Assembly (NCBI GenBank): GCA_003151115.1
Contig: PLWS01000004.1
Span: forward strand, 100,548 to 164,547
Reading direction: 5' to 3'
From: Vulcanimicrobiota bacterium
GTDB lineage: Bacteria > Vulcanimicrobiota > Vulcanimicrobiia > Vulcanimicrobiales > Vulcanimicrobiaceae
Length of the DNA: 64,000 nt
A model generated the notes under the pieces. It had not been told where the DNA came from, did no database searches, and saw only the letters and a program-made list of their open reading frames with translations. The position numbers and the translations under genes were made by a program. Shown here piece by piece: positions 25,918 through 33,816 of this stretch; positions within the stretch are counted from its first letter, which is position 1, and each line of letters begins with the position of its first letter.

Positions 25918-26930
25918 GACACCAGCAATTCGAACGGGAGGTTCGGATCGGCAGACAACGTGAGCGGATCGGCGCGCACCGCTTCGCCTTGGTGCGCGGC
26001 GGCGGCAGCGATCATGGCGGCATTATCGGTGCAATATTTCGGCGGCGGAATGAAGACCGGCACGTTCATCTGCTTTCCCCAATTGCGCAGCGCTTGCTGG
26101 AGCGCGCTGTTGGCGGCGACTCCACCGGAAAGTACGACGCTAGTATAGGGCTTCCGTTCAAATGCTGCACCTAGGCGCTGTATGAGCACGTCGACGATGG
26201 CGGCTTGAAATGAGGCGGCGATGTCGGCTTTGTTCGCTTTTTTGCCTTCGTCCGATTCGATGAAATAGCGCACAGCAGTTTTGATTCCGGAGAAACTCAT
26301 GTCGAGCGATCCCGGCTCGGCGCGATGGCGCGGAAACTTTATCGCTTGCGGGCTGCCTTCGCGCGCGAGCTTGTCGATCTCCGGACCGCCCGGGAACGGA
26401 AGGCCGAGCAGACGCGCGGATTTGTCGAAGGCTTCGCCGGCGGCGTCATCGGTTGTGCGCCCGATCACGCGCATGTCGGTTGCGCTTTCTACTTCCACGA
26501 GCTGCGAATGTCCGCCCGAAACCAGCAGCGTGAGGAAGGGATAGCGCGGCACGTCGCCATTACGATCGAGAAATGTCGCGAAAATATGGCCGTGCAAGTG
26601 GTTTATTCCGTAGAGCGGTTTGCTCAGAGCAAAAGCGAGCGCTTTCGCCGACGCGACGCCGACGACAAGGCTGCCGATAAGTCCCGGACCGCGGGTGACG
26701 GCGATGCCGTCGATCGCATCGAGCGACGTGTTCGCGCGCGCAACGGCGTCTTCGATCGCAGCGGTAAGGAGCGCAACATGCTGGCGGCCGGCTATCTCCG
26801 GAACGATGCCGCCGTATTGAGCATGGAAGGCGTCTTGGTTGGTCGCGACGCTCGAGCGCACGTGGACGCCGTCCTCGACCACGGCGGCCGAGGTATCATC
26901 GCAAGACGTTTCGATGCCGAGGGTTAGCAC
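25914..26930 (-). CDS. tsaD: tRNA N6-adenosine threonylcarbamoyltransferase
   Basis: 338 residues. With TsaB, TsaE and TsaC it makes t6A37 in ANN-decoding tRNAs. Motifs are LGIETSCDDTSAAV, the metal-binding NHLHGHIFA, LLVSGGHSQL, DDAAGEAFDKSARLLGL and VLSGGVAANSAL. GTG start preceded by AAAGGA. It heads a leftward chain (lipoprotein, peptide-binding protein, CPBP protease) joined by four-base overlaps. Confidence 0.96.
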   Translation of the reverse strand: MLTLGIETSCDDTSAAVVEDGVHVRSSVATNQDAFHAQYGGIVPEIAGRQHVALLTAAIEDAVARANTSLDAIDGIAVTRGPGLIGSLVVGVASAKALAFALSKPLYGINHLHGHIFATFLDRNGDVPRYPFLTLLVSGGHSQLVEVESATDMRVIGRTTDDAAGEAFDKSARLLGLPFPGGPEIDKLAREGSPQAIKFPRHRAEPGSLDMSFSGIKTAVRYFIESDEGKKANKADIAASFQAAIVDVLIQRLGAAFERKPYTSVVLSGGVAANSALQQALRNWGKQMNVPVFIPPPKYCTDNAAMIAAAAAHQGEAVRADPLTLSADPNLPFELLVS

Positions 26931-27013
26931 AGCCGTCTTCCTTTAGGCTCGGCGGGGCATGATGCATCTTAAGGATGGCAAAGGCGCATATGGGCCACGG
27001 CGAAGGGGTCGGT

Positions 27014-27181
27014 ATGACAGTCTCCCGGTCATACGCCGTTGTCCTCGAGCCATCGTCGGCCGGCGGCTTTGTTGTTACCGTTCCGGCCCTAGCCGAGGTT
27101 GGCACGCAAGGCGAAACGGCGGAGGAAGCCTTGGAGATGGCGCGCGACGCCATCGCGCTAGCTCTTCAGCATATCGAGTGA
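27014..27181 (+). CDS. HicB-like antitoxin-domain protein (UPF0150), solo
   Basis: 55 residues: SYAVVLEPSSAGGFVVTVPA, LAEVGTQGETAEEALEMARD and AIALALQHIE are the HicB partial RNase-H-like fold. ATG 27014 is preferred because GAAGGGG lies 5 nt before it; ATG 26975 would add 13 unlike residues. No HicA toxin gene is adjacent and there is no C-terminal DNA-binding domain, so it is a solo HicB-like protein. It ends 2 bp before the lipoprotein gene. Confidence 0.75.
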   Translation: MTVSRSYAVVLEPSSAGGFVVTVPALAEVGTQGETAEEALEMARDAIALALQHIE

Positions 27182-27183
27182 AA

Positions 27184-27906
27184 ATGGCGACGGCTGCCCT
27201 CATTACGTGTTTTGCAATTGCGGCGTGCGCGGCGAACGATAAGCGCGTTGTTCTCAAAGCGCTGAACGCGCAACTTGCAGAGCAGTATCACCAGTGCGTT
27301 CCCGTCGGATGGGATCCCGTGCCCGTGTTGGCAGGCGTCTTTTATCCGGGCTATAGCGCGGAGTATATCCCTGAAATCAAATGGCTACCGGCACAGTGGA
27401 TCGGAACCGTGCGAACGAAATATTTGGCTGAGCCCGAGATTCGTGCAAGCTTTGATGTTATGAACGAGCTCGTGCGCGCAAAAATGCTCGAACGAAATGC
27501 GGTACCGGGCGGCTTTCGGTACAATCTGACAGAGAGCGCGCTCGATTATTACTGGGAGCACGACCGGTATCGCGATAATTCCGGCGGTCAGCCGTATCTG
27601 TGCTATTCGCGGATCATTCCGGAGCGCGTGTTGTGGGCTCAGCCGCTGCACGTCGAGAAAGATAGCGATGGACATCCGATTCAAGTCTTTCGCGCGAAGT
27701 TTACGTGGCGGCCGAGTCCGGATGCGGATTGGGCGAACAGTGCTGCATTACGGTCGCATAGCGTGGTGTTGCCGCCGATCGAGAGTCCTGCGATTGCGAA
27801 GTTTGTTAACGTGGATGGCGATTGGATGATACAAAACGTTTATGCGCCGACTCCGGCGCTGCCGCGCGTTGCCGATGCTTCGGTGTGGCCACCGCTGCGA
27901 AGGTGA
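27184..27906 (+). CDS. Secreted or lipid-anchored protein of unknown function
   Basis: 240 residues. N-terminal signal with a lipobox-like FAIAACAAND; the mature part is Trp- and Tyr-rich (FYPGYSAEYIPEIKWLPAQW; LDYYWEHDRYRDNSGGQPYL), with a late FVNVDGDWMIQNVYAPTPAL. No family recognised. It starts 2 bp after the HicB-like gene and its TGA overlaps the GTG of the 33-residue membrane peptide, which indicates a coupled operon. Confidence 0.7.
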   Translation: MATAALITCFAIAACAANDKRVVLKALNAQLAEQYHQCVPVGWDPVPVLAGVFYPGYSAEYIPEIKWLPAQWIGTVRTKYLAEPEIRASFDVMNELVRAKMLERNAVPGGFRYNLTESALDYYWEHDRYRDNSGGQPYLCYSRIIPERVLWAQPLHVEKDSDGHPIQVFRAKFTWRPSPDADWANSAALRSHSVVLPPIESPAIAKFVNVDGDWMIQNVYAPTPALPRVADASVWPPLRR

Positions 27907-28004
27907 GAGGCAGGCGGCCGCGATCGCGCGGTGGGTGCGCGCGCGTGGTCATCGTTATCCTGGTCGTACTTGTCGCGATAGTGTTTCTATGGCATCGCCT
28001 ATGA
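27903..28004 (+). CDS. 33-residue single-pass membrane peptide
   Basis: Arg-rich start (MRGRRPRSRGGCAR) followed by one strong membrane helix (VVIVILVVLVAIVFLWHRL). Its GTG overlaps the previous stop (GTGA) and its TGA overlaps the next ATG (ATGA), so the peptide exactly fills the space between two genes. This double overlap is the main argument that it is translated. The positive-inside rule suggests the N-terminus is cytoplasmic. A linker used only to couple translation is the alternative. Confidence 0.55.
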   Translation: MRGRRPRSRGGCARVVIVILVVLVAIVFLWHRL

Positions 28005-28759
28005 ATGCGCAAGTGCTATTGATTCTGGCCGTGGCGGCGGTTGGTTTCCTGCACACGCTCGTGCCCGATCACTGGGCGCCGATTGCGTTGCTCGCGCGCC
28101 AACAGGGCTGGGGAAGAAAGCAATCAGCCCGCGTTGCCGCAGGCGCGGGACTCGGCCATACGCTCTCGACGTTGGCTCTCGCCCTTGTCGTGTGGTTCGT
28201 GGGAATACTTGCGGCGCAGCGTTTGGGCGGGACGATTGGATATGTCTCGAGCGGCGCGCTGATATTTTTTGGCACATGGATTGCGATTTTCGCGCTGCGG
28301 GACCTTCACCGGGAAGAACATCACGGGCACGCGCATCATCGGCATTTTCATTTGCACCGGCATGCGGACGGGATCGCGCATAGTCATCTGCATGCGCATC
28401 ACGATGGCGATCGGCACGAGATCGAGGGCAATCTCGCGGTTGGGTCTGCGCCTTTGCACGAGCACAAACATGCGCCGCAGTCGTCGCGCATGGCCCTTAT
28501 GTTGATTCTCGGATCGTCGCCGATGATCGAGGGCATTCCGGCATTCTTCGCGGCGTCCAAGTATGGCGTGCAGCAATTGGCGGTCATGGCGCTCGTGTTT
28601 GCCGTTTCCACGATCGCAACATATGTCGGGTTGGTGTTGCTGGGGCGTGAGGGGCTTTCGCATGTGAATCTCGGTCCGGTCGAACAATATGGGGAAGTGC
28701 TGAGCGGCCTCGTGATTGCGGCGATTGGCGTCGTGTTTCTTATTTGGCCCGCTCTTTAA
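28001..28759 (+). CDS. NicO/HupE-like membrane metal transporter with His-rich loop
   Basis: 252 residues, about six membrane helices. GFLHTLVPDHWAPIALLARQ resembles the His/Asp motif of Ni/Co transporters, and GHTLSTLALAL follows. A cytosolic-looking loop at about 105-150 holds some 20 histidines (HREEHHGHAHHRHFHLHRH and HSHLHAHHDGDRHE), as in RcnA-type efflux proteins. Likely nickel/cobalt or related metal traffic; direction unknown. ATG 28001 is coupled to the small peptide by ATGA. Confidence 0.75.
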   Translation: MNAQVLLILAVAAVGFLHTLVPDHWAPIALLARQQGWGRKQSARVAAGAGLGHTLSTLALALVVWFVGILAAQRLGGTIGYVSSGALIFFGTWIAIFALRDLHREEHHGHAHHRHFHLHRHADGIAHSHLHAHHDGDRHEIEGNLAVGSAPLHEHKHAPQSSRMALMLILGSSPMIEGIPAFFAASKYGVQQLAVMALVFAVSTIATYVGLVLLGREGLSHVNLGPVEQYGEVLSGLVIAAIGVVFLIWPAL

Positions 28760-28765
28760 GCTCGT

Positions 28766-28910
28766 TTCACGCGGCCCTCGTCCTTCGACAAACTCAGGAT
28801 GACATAGTCGGGCGTCCTTCGACAAACTCAGGATGACACAAGCTTGCCCCTCGATATATGCGCCTACGGCGCGCTACTCGGGGTCCTTCGACAGGCTCAG
28901 GATGACACCG
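28766..28910 (+). repeat. Intergenic modular repeat cluster
   Basis: Two plain CCTTCGACAAACTCAGG-ATGACA units in tandem (28782 and 28814), then CCCCTCGATATATGCGCC, hairpin with GGCGCG, CGGGGTCCTTCGACAGG and a third CTCAGGATGACA tail. Plus orientation. Confidence 0.85.
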
Positions 28911-28934
28911 TGATAGCGTGCCGTACATAAGGGT

Positions 28935-30662
28935 ATGGCAAACCCCCAGCGCGCGGCCGGCGTAAGATACACACTCGTCTTTCTTTTGGCGGTTGCGTCG
29001 CTCGTGACGTGGCTGCCGGATTTGCGGCGCGATTTCGGGCATCCGCTGGGCACAGCGCAGCTCAATATTAATTACAAGGGCGTGGTTACCGAGGCCGGGC
29101 CGGCGGCAGTTGCTGCCGGTGTGAGCGTGGGTGACCGCGTCGACCTGGCCGGCAAGACGCCTGAGGAACGCAACTCCGCGCTTACCCCGGAAACCGCCGA
29201 CGCGGGCACGCCGCTTGACATGCCCCTGGTCTCGCGTGGCCGCCATTACACGGCTCGCATAACGACGACGCCGGAAACTCCAAACGTCCCGGTGATCGTG
29301 CTGCGCGAGCTCGCTGCGCTGCTGATGCTGATTCTCGGTGCCCTTCTGGTGCTAAAGCGACCGAATATTGCAACATGGGCGTTCTTTATCTTTGCATTGA
29401 ACGGTGGCGGTCCCGTCAATGATTTCTACTTGGTCGGGCCGGTGTGGTGGTTTCCCATCGGGGATCTGTGGTCGGGAGTCCTAACATGGGTACCGCCGTT
29501 CTTTGGCGCAATCTTTGCGCTGCATCTCTTGCACGAGGGCCCGTTACCGCCGTGGCGCCGGCTAGTCGAATTCGTGATCTATGCCGTGATGGCGGCGGCG
29601 GTCGCGTGTGGCGCCGTCGAAATCGTGCTGTTCGTGTATTTCGGTATAGATTGGGGCGAAGGTACTTTCATCTCGACCGGCCTCACGCTGCTGGCGTACT
29701 TAAGCATACCGGCCATTCTTGTCGCGACGTATGCGGAAAGCAAAGCGAGTACGCGCGAACGCCTTCGCTGGGTCATTTGGGCATTTTCGATTACGGCGCT
29801 CGCCGCGCTTGCGGATTTTCTCGGATCGCAAGGAAACCTTGGCGTTTACAACACCACGTATCTCGAACATTCGCTGCTGACGCTCGCGTACACACTTGTG
29901 CCGGCGGTTGCGGTGCTGTACACGGTTCTCAAGCATCGCATTATCGACGTCAACGTTGCTATCAGCCGCGCGGTGGTATATGCGGTGCTCTCGACGATTA
30001 TCGTCGGCATATTTACGCTCGTCGACATGTTCTTTTCAAGCGCGCTTTCGGCGAGCCGTGCCGGCCTGATGGCCGACATGGCGCTCGCGCTGGTTCTGGG
30101 GTTTTCATTTAACGCAATGCATGCGCGCGTCGATCGGTTCATGGACTGGCTGATCTTTCGCGCGCGGCATCGGGCGGAAGAGCATGTGGCGACCGTGGCG
30201 TCGGCGATTCCCTATGCGCGCACGCCGGAGCACGTCAACCGTTTGCTGATCGACGAACCAGTGCGGACTTTCGGTTTGGCCGACGGCGTGCTGATGCGCG
30301 TGCAGTCCGACGGAGCGCTGGAATTCGTGCACGCGGCGCGCGGGCGTCCAGGAGAGGTGCCCGCCGAGGATGCGGAGTCGCTAATTGCGATCTTGCGCGC
30401 CCAACGCAAGCCGTATCGGCTGACCGAGCGGCACATGGCGCTGGCCGTACCGCTGTTTTCGGAAATGGAGTTGGAAGCGATCGCATTTTACGGCACGCAC
30501 TCCAACGGCACCGACGTCGACGGCGATGAGATCGCGTTAATCGAACGCGCCGCGGTGGCGGCCGGCGCCGCCTATGCGCGTTTCCGTGCCGCGGCTTTGC
30601 GCGAGCGCGTGGCCGAGCTCGAGGACGAGAATGCGCAGCTCAAAGCGGCAGTAACGGCGTGA
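28935..30662 (+). CDS. Multi-pass membrane sensor-like protein without kinase domain
   Basis: 575 residues. Signal/anchor helix, then a PDZ-like segment (GVVTEAGPAAVAAGVSVGD), about eight membrane helices (130-385), the KHRIIDVNVAISRAVVYAVL stretch often found before cytosolic parts of 7TM-type sensors, then a GAF-like C-terminal region and a short final coiled coil (ERVAELEDENAQLKAA). No histidine-kinase, GGDEF or phosphatase module follows, so output is unknown. It stands alone between repeats and the Fic unit. Confidence 0.7.
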   Translation: MANPQRAAGVRYTLVFLLAVASLVTWLPDLRRDFGHPLGTAQLNINYKGVVTEAGPAAVAAGVSVGDRVDLAGKTPEERNSALTPETADAGTPLDMPLVSRGRHYTARITTTPETPNVPVIVLRELAALLMLILGALLVLKRPNIATWAFFIFALNGGGPVNDFYLVGPVWWFPIGDLWSGVLTWVPPFFGAIFALHLLHEGPLPPWRRLVEFVIYAVMAAAVACGAVEIVLFVYFGIDWGEGTFISTGLTLLAYLSIPAILVATYAESKASTRERLRWVIWAFSITALAALADFLGSQGNLGVYNTTYLEHSLLTLAYTLVPAVAVLYTVLKHRIIDVNVAISRAVVYAVLSTIIVGIFTLVDMFFSSALSASRAGLMADMALALVLGFSFNAMHARVDRFMDWLIFRARHRAEEHVATVASAIPYARTPEHVNRLLIDEPVRTFGLADGVLMRVQSDGALEFVHAARGRPGEVPAEDAESLIAILRAQRKPYRLTERHMALAVPLFSEMELEAIAFYGTHSNGTDVDGDEIALIERAAVAAGAAYARFRAAALRERVAELEDENAQLKAAVTA

Positions 30663-30678
30663 TTAGGCTATCAGTATT

Positions 30679-30707
30679 TTGACAGCCCGCGCCATTGCTG
30701 TTAGGAT
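30679..30707 (+). promoter_or_regulatory. Promoter for the Fic unit
   Basis: TTGACA (30679-30684), 17-bp spacer, TAGGAT (30702-30707), 11 nt before the ATG at 30719. The -35 is consensus and the -10 fits TANNNT. Confidence 0.7.
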
Positions 30708-30718
30708 TGGGCGACGAT

Positions 30719-30922
30719 ATGAACGGTCTTAGCAAGTCGCTGGTCCGAAAGGGCATCAAGGCTGCACGTAGCCAGCAATCCCAACCTATGAGCGCTTCCC
30801 AGCGCAATAGGCTTGTTCGTGATTTGGCTGCGGATTTCGTTGCAGAGTCTCAATCGCTTGAGACGAATGCGCAACCAATCGACCGGCAGACTGTATTGGC
30901 GACGGAGCCTGACAAGCAGTAG
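30719..30922 (+). CDS. Small protein upstream of fic, candidate antitoxin
   Basis: 67 residues, Gln/Ser-rich and helical-looking (MNGLSKSLVRKGIKAARSQQ; SASQRNRLVRDLAADFVAES). I do not recognise the family; it is not an obvious YhfG or FicA, and the (S/T)xxxE(G/N) inhibitory motif is not clearly present (closest is SQSLET). Its position just before fic, with 4 bp between, and its own good promoter suggest it may control the Fic protein. Confidence 0.55.
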   Translation: MNGLSKSLVRKGIKAARSQQSQPMSASQRNRLVRDLAADFVAESQSLETNAQPIDRQTVLATEPDKQ

Positions 30923-30926
30923 TCGT

Positions 30927-31595
30927 TTGAAACGCAGGCAAGACGACCGACCACTTGATGACGCTTCCGAAGAGGGAGCGTTTTCTTTTCACGCTGGTCT
31001 AACACCGGAACAACTGCGTACTGAAATTGCTGCCCGAGATTTTCAACTGGTGCAGCGCTTATTGCGCGAGGATCGCCGCAGGCCCGGGCTGTGGCGCGCC
31101 AGTTTTCTCACCGGACTCCATCGAGAGATTTTTGGTGATCACTTTCCGCAACAGTCCGGCGCTTTGAGGCTCGTCGAAGCCAACTATGGAGTTCGCGCGG
31201 CCGTGGCGCCGGAGCATATACCATCGCTACTTCAGCAGCTAATTCTGGATATTCAGGAGGCACTTCGTGTCGCTTTGAAGTTTAGTGGCTTCACGGAGCG
31301 CTTCTTCGAACATGTGTTTTTGACGGCTGCGACGCAGCACGCCGAAATGATTCGCATCCACCCGTTTGTGGACGGCAACGGTCGCTGGGCGCGATTAGCT
31401 ACGAGCTTGTACCTCTACGATTGTGGCCTCGACTGCGGCACAATCATTTTCGCGCGCGATCGGAAACGGTACGTTGACGCGATTCACCGAGCTCAGGATA
31501 CGCGCGAGCCCGGGGACCTCGCGAATATGCTGCTTGAGGGCTTTCTTGCGCAATCCCAGCGACGGATCGGCGGTCTACGTCCTCGTACACCGTAG
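30927..31595 (+). CDS. Fic-family protein
   Basis: 222 residues with the Fic core HPFVDGNGRWAR (catalytic His at about residue 145), preceded by FLTGLHREIFGDHF. Fic proteins transfer AMP or other groups from nucleotides to target proteins and often act as toxins. TTG at 30927 is proposed because it lies 4 nt after the previous stop and gives a normal N-terminus; the frame is open further upstream across the small gene. No self-inhibitory (S/T)xxxE(G/N) motif is clear within it. Confidence 0.85.
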   Translation: MKRRQDDRPLDDASEEGAFSFHAGLTPEQLRTEIAARDFQLVQRLLREDRRRPGLWRASFLTGLHREIFGDHFPQQSGALRLVEANYGVRAAVAPEHIPSLLQQLILDIQEALRVALKFSGFTERFFEHVFLTAATQHAEMIRIHPFVDGNGRWARLATSLYLYDCGLDCGTIIFARDRKRYVDAIHRAQDTREPGDLANMLLEGFLAQSQRRIGGLRPRTP

Positions 31596-31628
31596 CGGAG
31601 AAATCGCAGCGTCGTTGCTGTTCCCGCA

Positions 31629-31722
31629 GGCCTCGGCTACGCTCGGCCGTGGTTCGACCAGCGGCGCCTAATGGCGCCCGCTCACCATGACACTATTGGT
31701 GCCCCGCTCGCCATGACAACGT
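31629..31722 (+). repeat. Intergenic modular repeat cluster
   Basis: GGCCTCGGCTACGCTCGGCC, GGTTCGACCAGCGGCGCC-TAAT-GGCGCC hairpin, tail GCTCACCATGACA, then a variant tail GCTCGCCATGACA. Confidence 0.82.
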
Positions 31723-31730
31723 GGAGTCCC

Positions 31731-33767
31731 CTATGGGTTTGGAATGAGCTTTGAAACTCGGGCGACTGCCGCTGAGGCGCCGTCGATGCCCTGCGCGGCG
31801 GCAAGCTTGTAATACTTGAGCGCGAGCGCGTAATTGCGCGTGACGCCTTTACCGGACTCGTAGGCTCCGCCAAGATTGTATTGTGCGGTTCCATTGTTCT
31901 GCTGCGCCGCAAGCGTGAAATAATAGAACGCCTTTGTGGAGTCTACAGGCACGCCTTGCCCGGTGGAATACATCGTGCCCAAATTGTTCTGCGCGGTTGC
32001 GACGCCTTGCGCGGCCGCCAATTGGTAATACTTTAACGCCATCGCATCGCTTTGCGCGACACCATGGCCCGTGTCGTACAAGTAGCCTAGAGCCGCTTCC
32101 CCGTCGGAGTCACCCTGATCGGCGGAGCTTTGATAGAGGCTTTCCGCCTTCGCATAATCTTGAGTGACGCCGGTTCCGAGCTCGTACAAGCGCCCAAGCA
32201 GATACTGGCCGCGCGCGTCGCCCTGCGCGACGGCAAGCTGATAATAGCTGAGCGCCTTGTTAATATCTTTGGGAACGCCGGCGCCGTTCTCATAGAGCGT
32301 GCCGAGATTGCGTTCGCCGCCGGCATCGCCTTGCGCCGCGGCAGCTTGATAATATTTAAGGGCGAGCGCGAGGTTTTCGGTGACGCCGAGGCCCTGGTGA
32401 TAAAGGTAACCCAGATTGGTTTCGCCGCGCCCGTTGCCTTGCGCCGCCGAGAGTTCAAAATACCGTCGCGCGATCGCATAATTTTTGGGAACGACCTCGC
32501 CCATCTCGTACATATAGCCTAAGTTGCTTTGCGCGTATCCGTTGCCGCCGGCCGCGGCCAATTTGTACAAGCGCACGGCTACCGGCAGATTTCGAGCCAC
32601 GCCCTGCCCGTAGTAATAGAGCGTGCCGAGATTGTTTTGCGCGGTGGCGTCGCCGTGGACGATGGCCAGGTTGTAATAGTGTGCGGCCGTCGGATAATCT
32701 TGGGTGACGCCCAAACCGAAGTGGTAGAGGTACCCGAGATTGCTTTGCGCTTTCGCGTTACCTTGCGCCGCGGCCAGTTGGAAATAATGCTTGGCCAGCG
32801 CGTAATCTTGCGTCAAATTGTTGGTGCCATCGAGGTACATCAGGCCGAGGCTGTTTTGCGCGCTCGCGTCGCCTTGGTCGGCCGCGCGGCGATAGATCGT
32901 GACGGGATCGTTGACGGTGGGCGCGTTATCGTTGACCGCGCTCGTCGTTTGCACGTGGCCGCCGAGGCTGGCCAAGCCGGTCGACACCGGCTGGTTGCCG
33001 ATGAATGCGATGACTACGTTGCGCGCGATGGCAAGGTTATCACCGTCCTCGGAGACTTGTCCCTGCGCACTCGATCCGCCCAAATTCGTCGGATACCAAT
33101 CTTGCACGCCGTAGACAACACCGGTCTTCGGATCGAAGAGCGGCGCGCCGCTCAACCCTTCGGACGACTTACCGCCCGGCACGTCGAAATCGATAAACTG
33201 CGGGTTGACTTGAGGATGCAGCGCGCTAATGTGCCCTTGATGCCACGCGGGCGTTAGGTCGCCACCGCCGATCGTCGCGCCGCCGAAGAGTCCGCCGAAG
33301 AGCACGGCTTCTTCATAACCGAAGCCGCCGACGGCGACATCGCTGGTGTCGTCGGAAGAAAGGCGCGAGCTGAATGTGAGTACCGGCAAAACTCCGATCG
33401 TTGCTGCGGAGATGATCGCAAGATCGGCGCCGGCGTTCTGTTGCTCGATCGTCGCGGGCAATTCTTGTTGAAATCCCGATAACAGTACGACCAGGGTATA
33501 ACCGTCGGGCGCGGGCGCGACGACGTGGGCGTTGGTAATGAATTCCGACAATCCGGCGCGGGATCGGATACAGAAAGCCGTGCCATACGATTTGAAGGCG
33601 CAATTGCCGCGGTCGGCGGTGAAGGTGCAGCCGGACTTGCGATAGCCGACGACGACCAACGATTGTTTGACGCGCGGCCACGCGGGAGCGTCGGCGCGCG
33701 CGGCAACCGGAATACAGGCCGGCGCCAAAACGCAAGCGGCTAACGCCATGACAAGCGCGCGCTGCAT
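31731..33767 (-). CDS. Exported trypsin-like protease with C-terminal Sel1 repeats
   Basis: 678 residues. Signal peptide, then a trypsin-fold domain with an apparent triad His81 (TNAHVVAP), Asp115 (GADLAII) and Ser206 (EGLSGAPLFD). From about 290 to the end come ten complete and one partial 36-residue Sel1 repeats (pattern YYQLAAAQGDAxAQxNLG then YxxGxGVxxD). Sel1 arrays bind proteins, so this is probably a periplasmic protease with a substrate- or partner-binding scaffold. Divergent from the 841-residue exported protein, with 49 bp between. Confidence 0.88.
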   Translation of the reverse strand: MQRALVMALAACVLAPACIPVAARADAPAWPRVKQSLVVVGYRKSGCTFTADRGNCAFKSYGTAFCIRSRAGLSEFITNAHVVAPAPDGYTLVVLLSGFQQELPATIEQQNAGADLAIISAATIGVLPVLTFSSRLSSDDTSDVAVGGFGYEEAVLFGGLFGGATIGGGDLTPAWHQGHISALHPQVNPQFIDFDVPGGKSSEGLSGAPLFDPKTGVVYGVQDWYPTNLGGSSAQGQVSEDGDNLAIARNVVIAFIGNQPVSTGLASLGGHVQTTSAVNDNAPTVNDPVTIYRRAADQGDASAQNSLGLMYLDGTNNLTQDYALAKHYFQLAAAQGNAKAQSNLGYLYHFGLGVTQDYPTAAHYYNLAIVHGDATAQNNLGTLYYYGQGVARNLPVAVRLYKLAAAGGNGYAQSNLGYMYEMGEVVPKNYAIARRYFELSAAQGNGRGETNLGYLYHQGLGVTENLALALKYYQAAAAQGDAGGERNLGTLYENGAGVPKDINKALSYYQLAVAQGDARGQYLLGRLYELGTGVTQDYAKAESLYQSSADQGDSDGEAALGYLYDTGHGVAQSDAMALKYYQLAAAQGVATAQNNLGTMYSTGQGVPVDSTKAFYYFTLAAQQNNGTAQYNLGGAYESGKGVTRNYALALKYYKLAAAQGIDGASAAVARVSKLIPNP

Positions 33768-33816
33768 ACGGCTGATTTCTGAAGAGGCAAGGTCCTGGCC
33801 TGTGCCCGCGTAAGAG

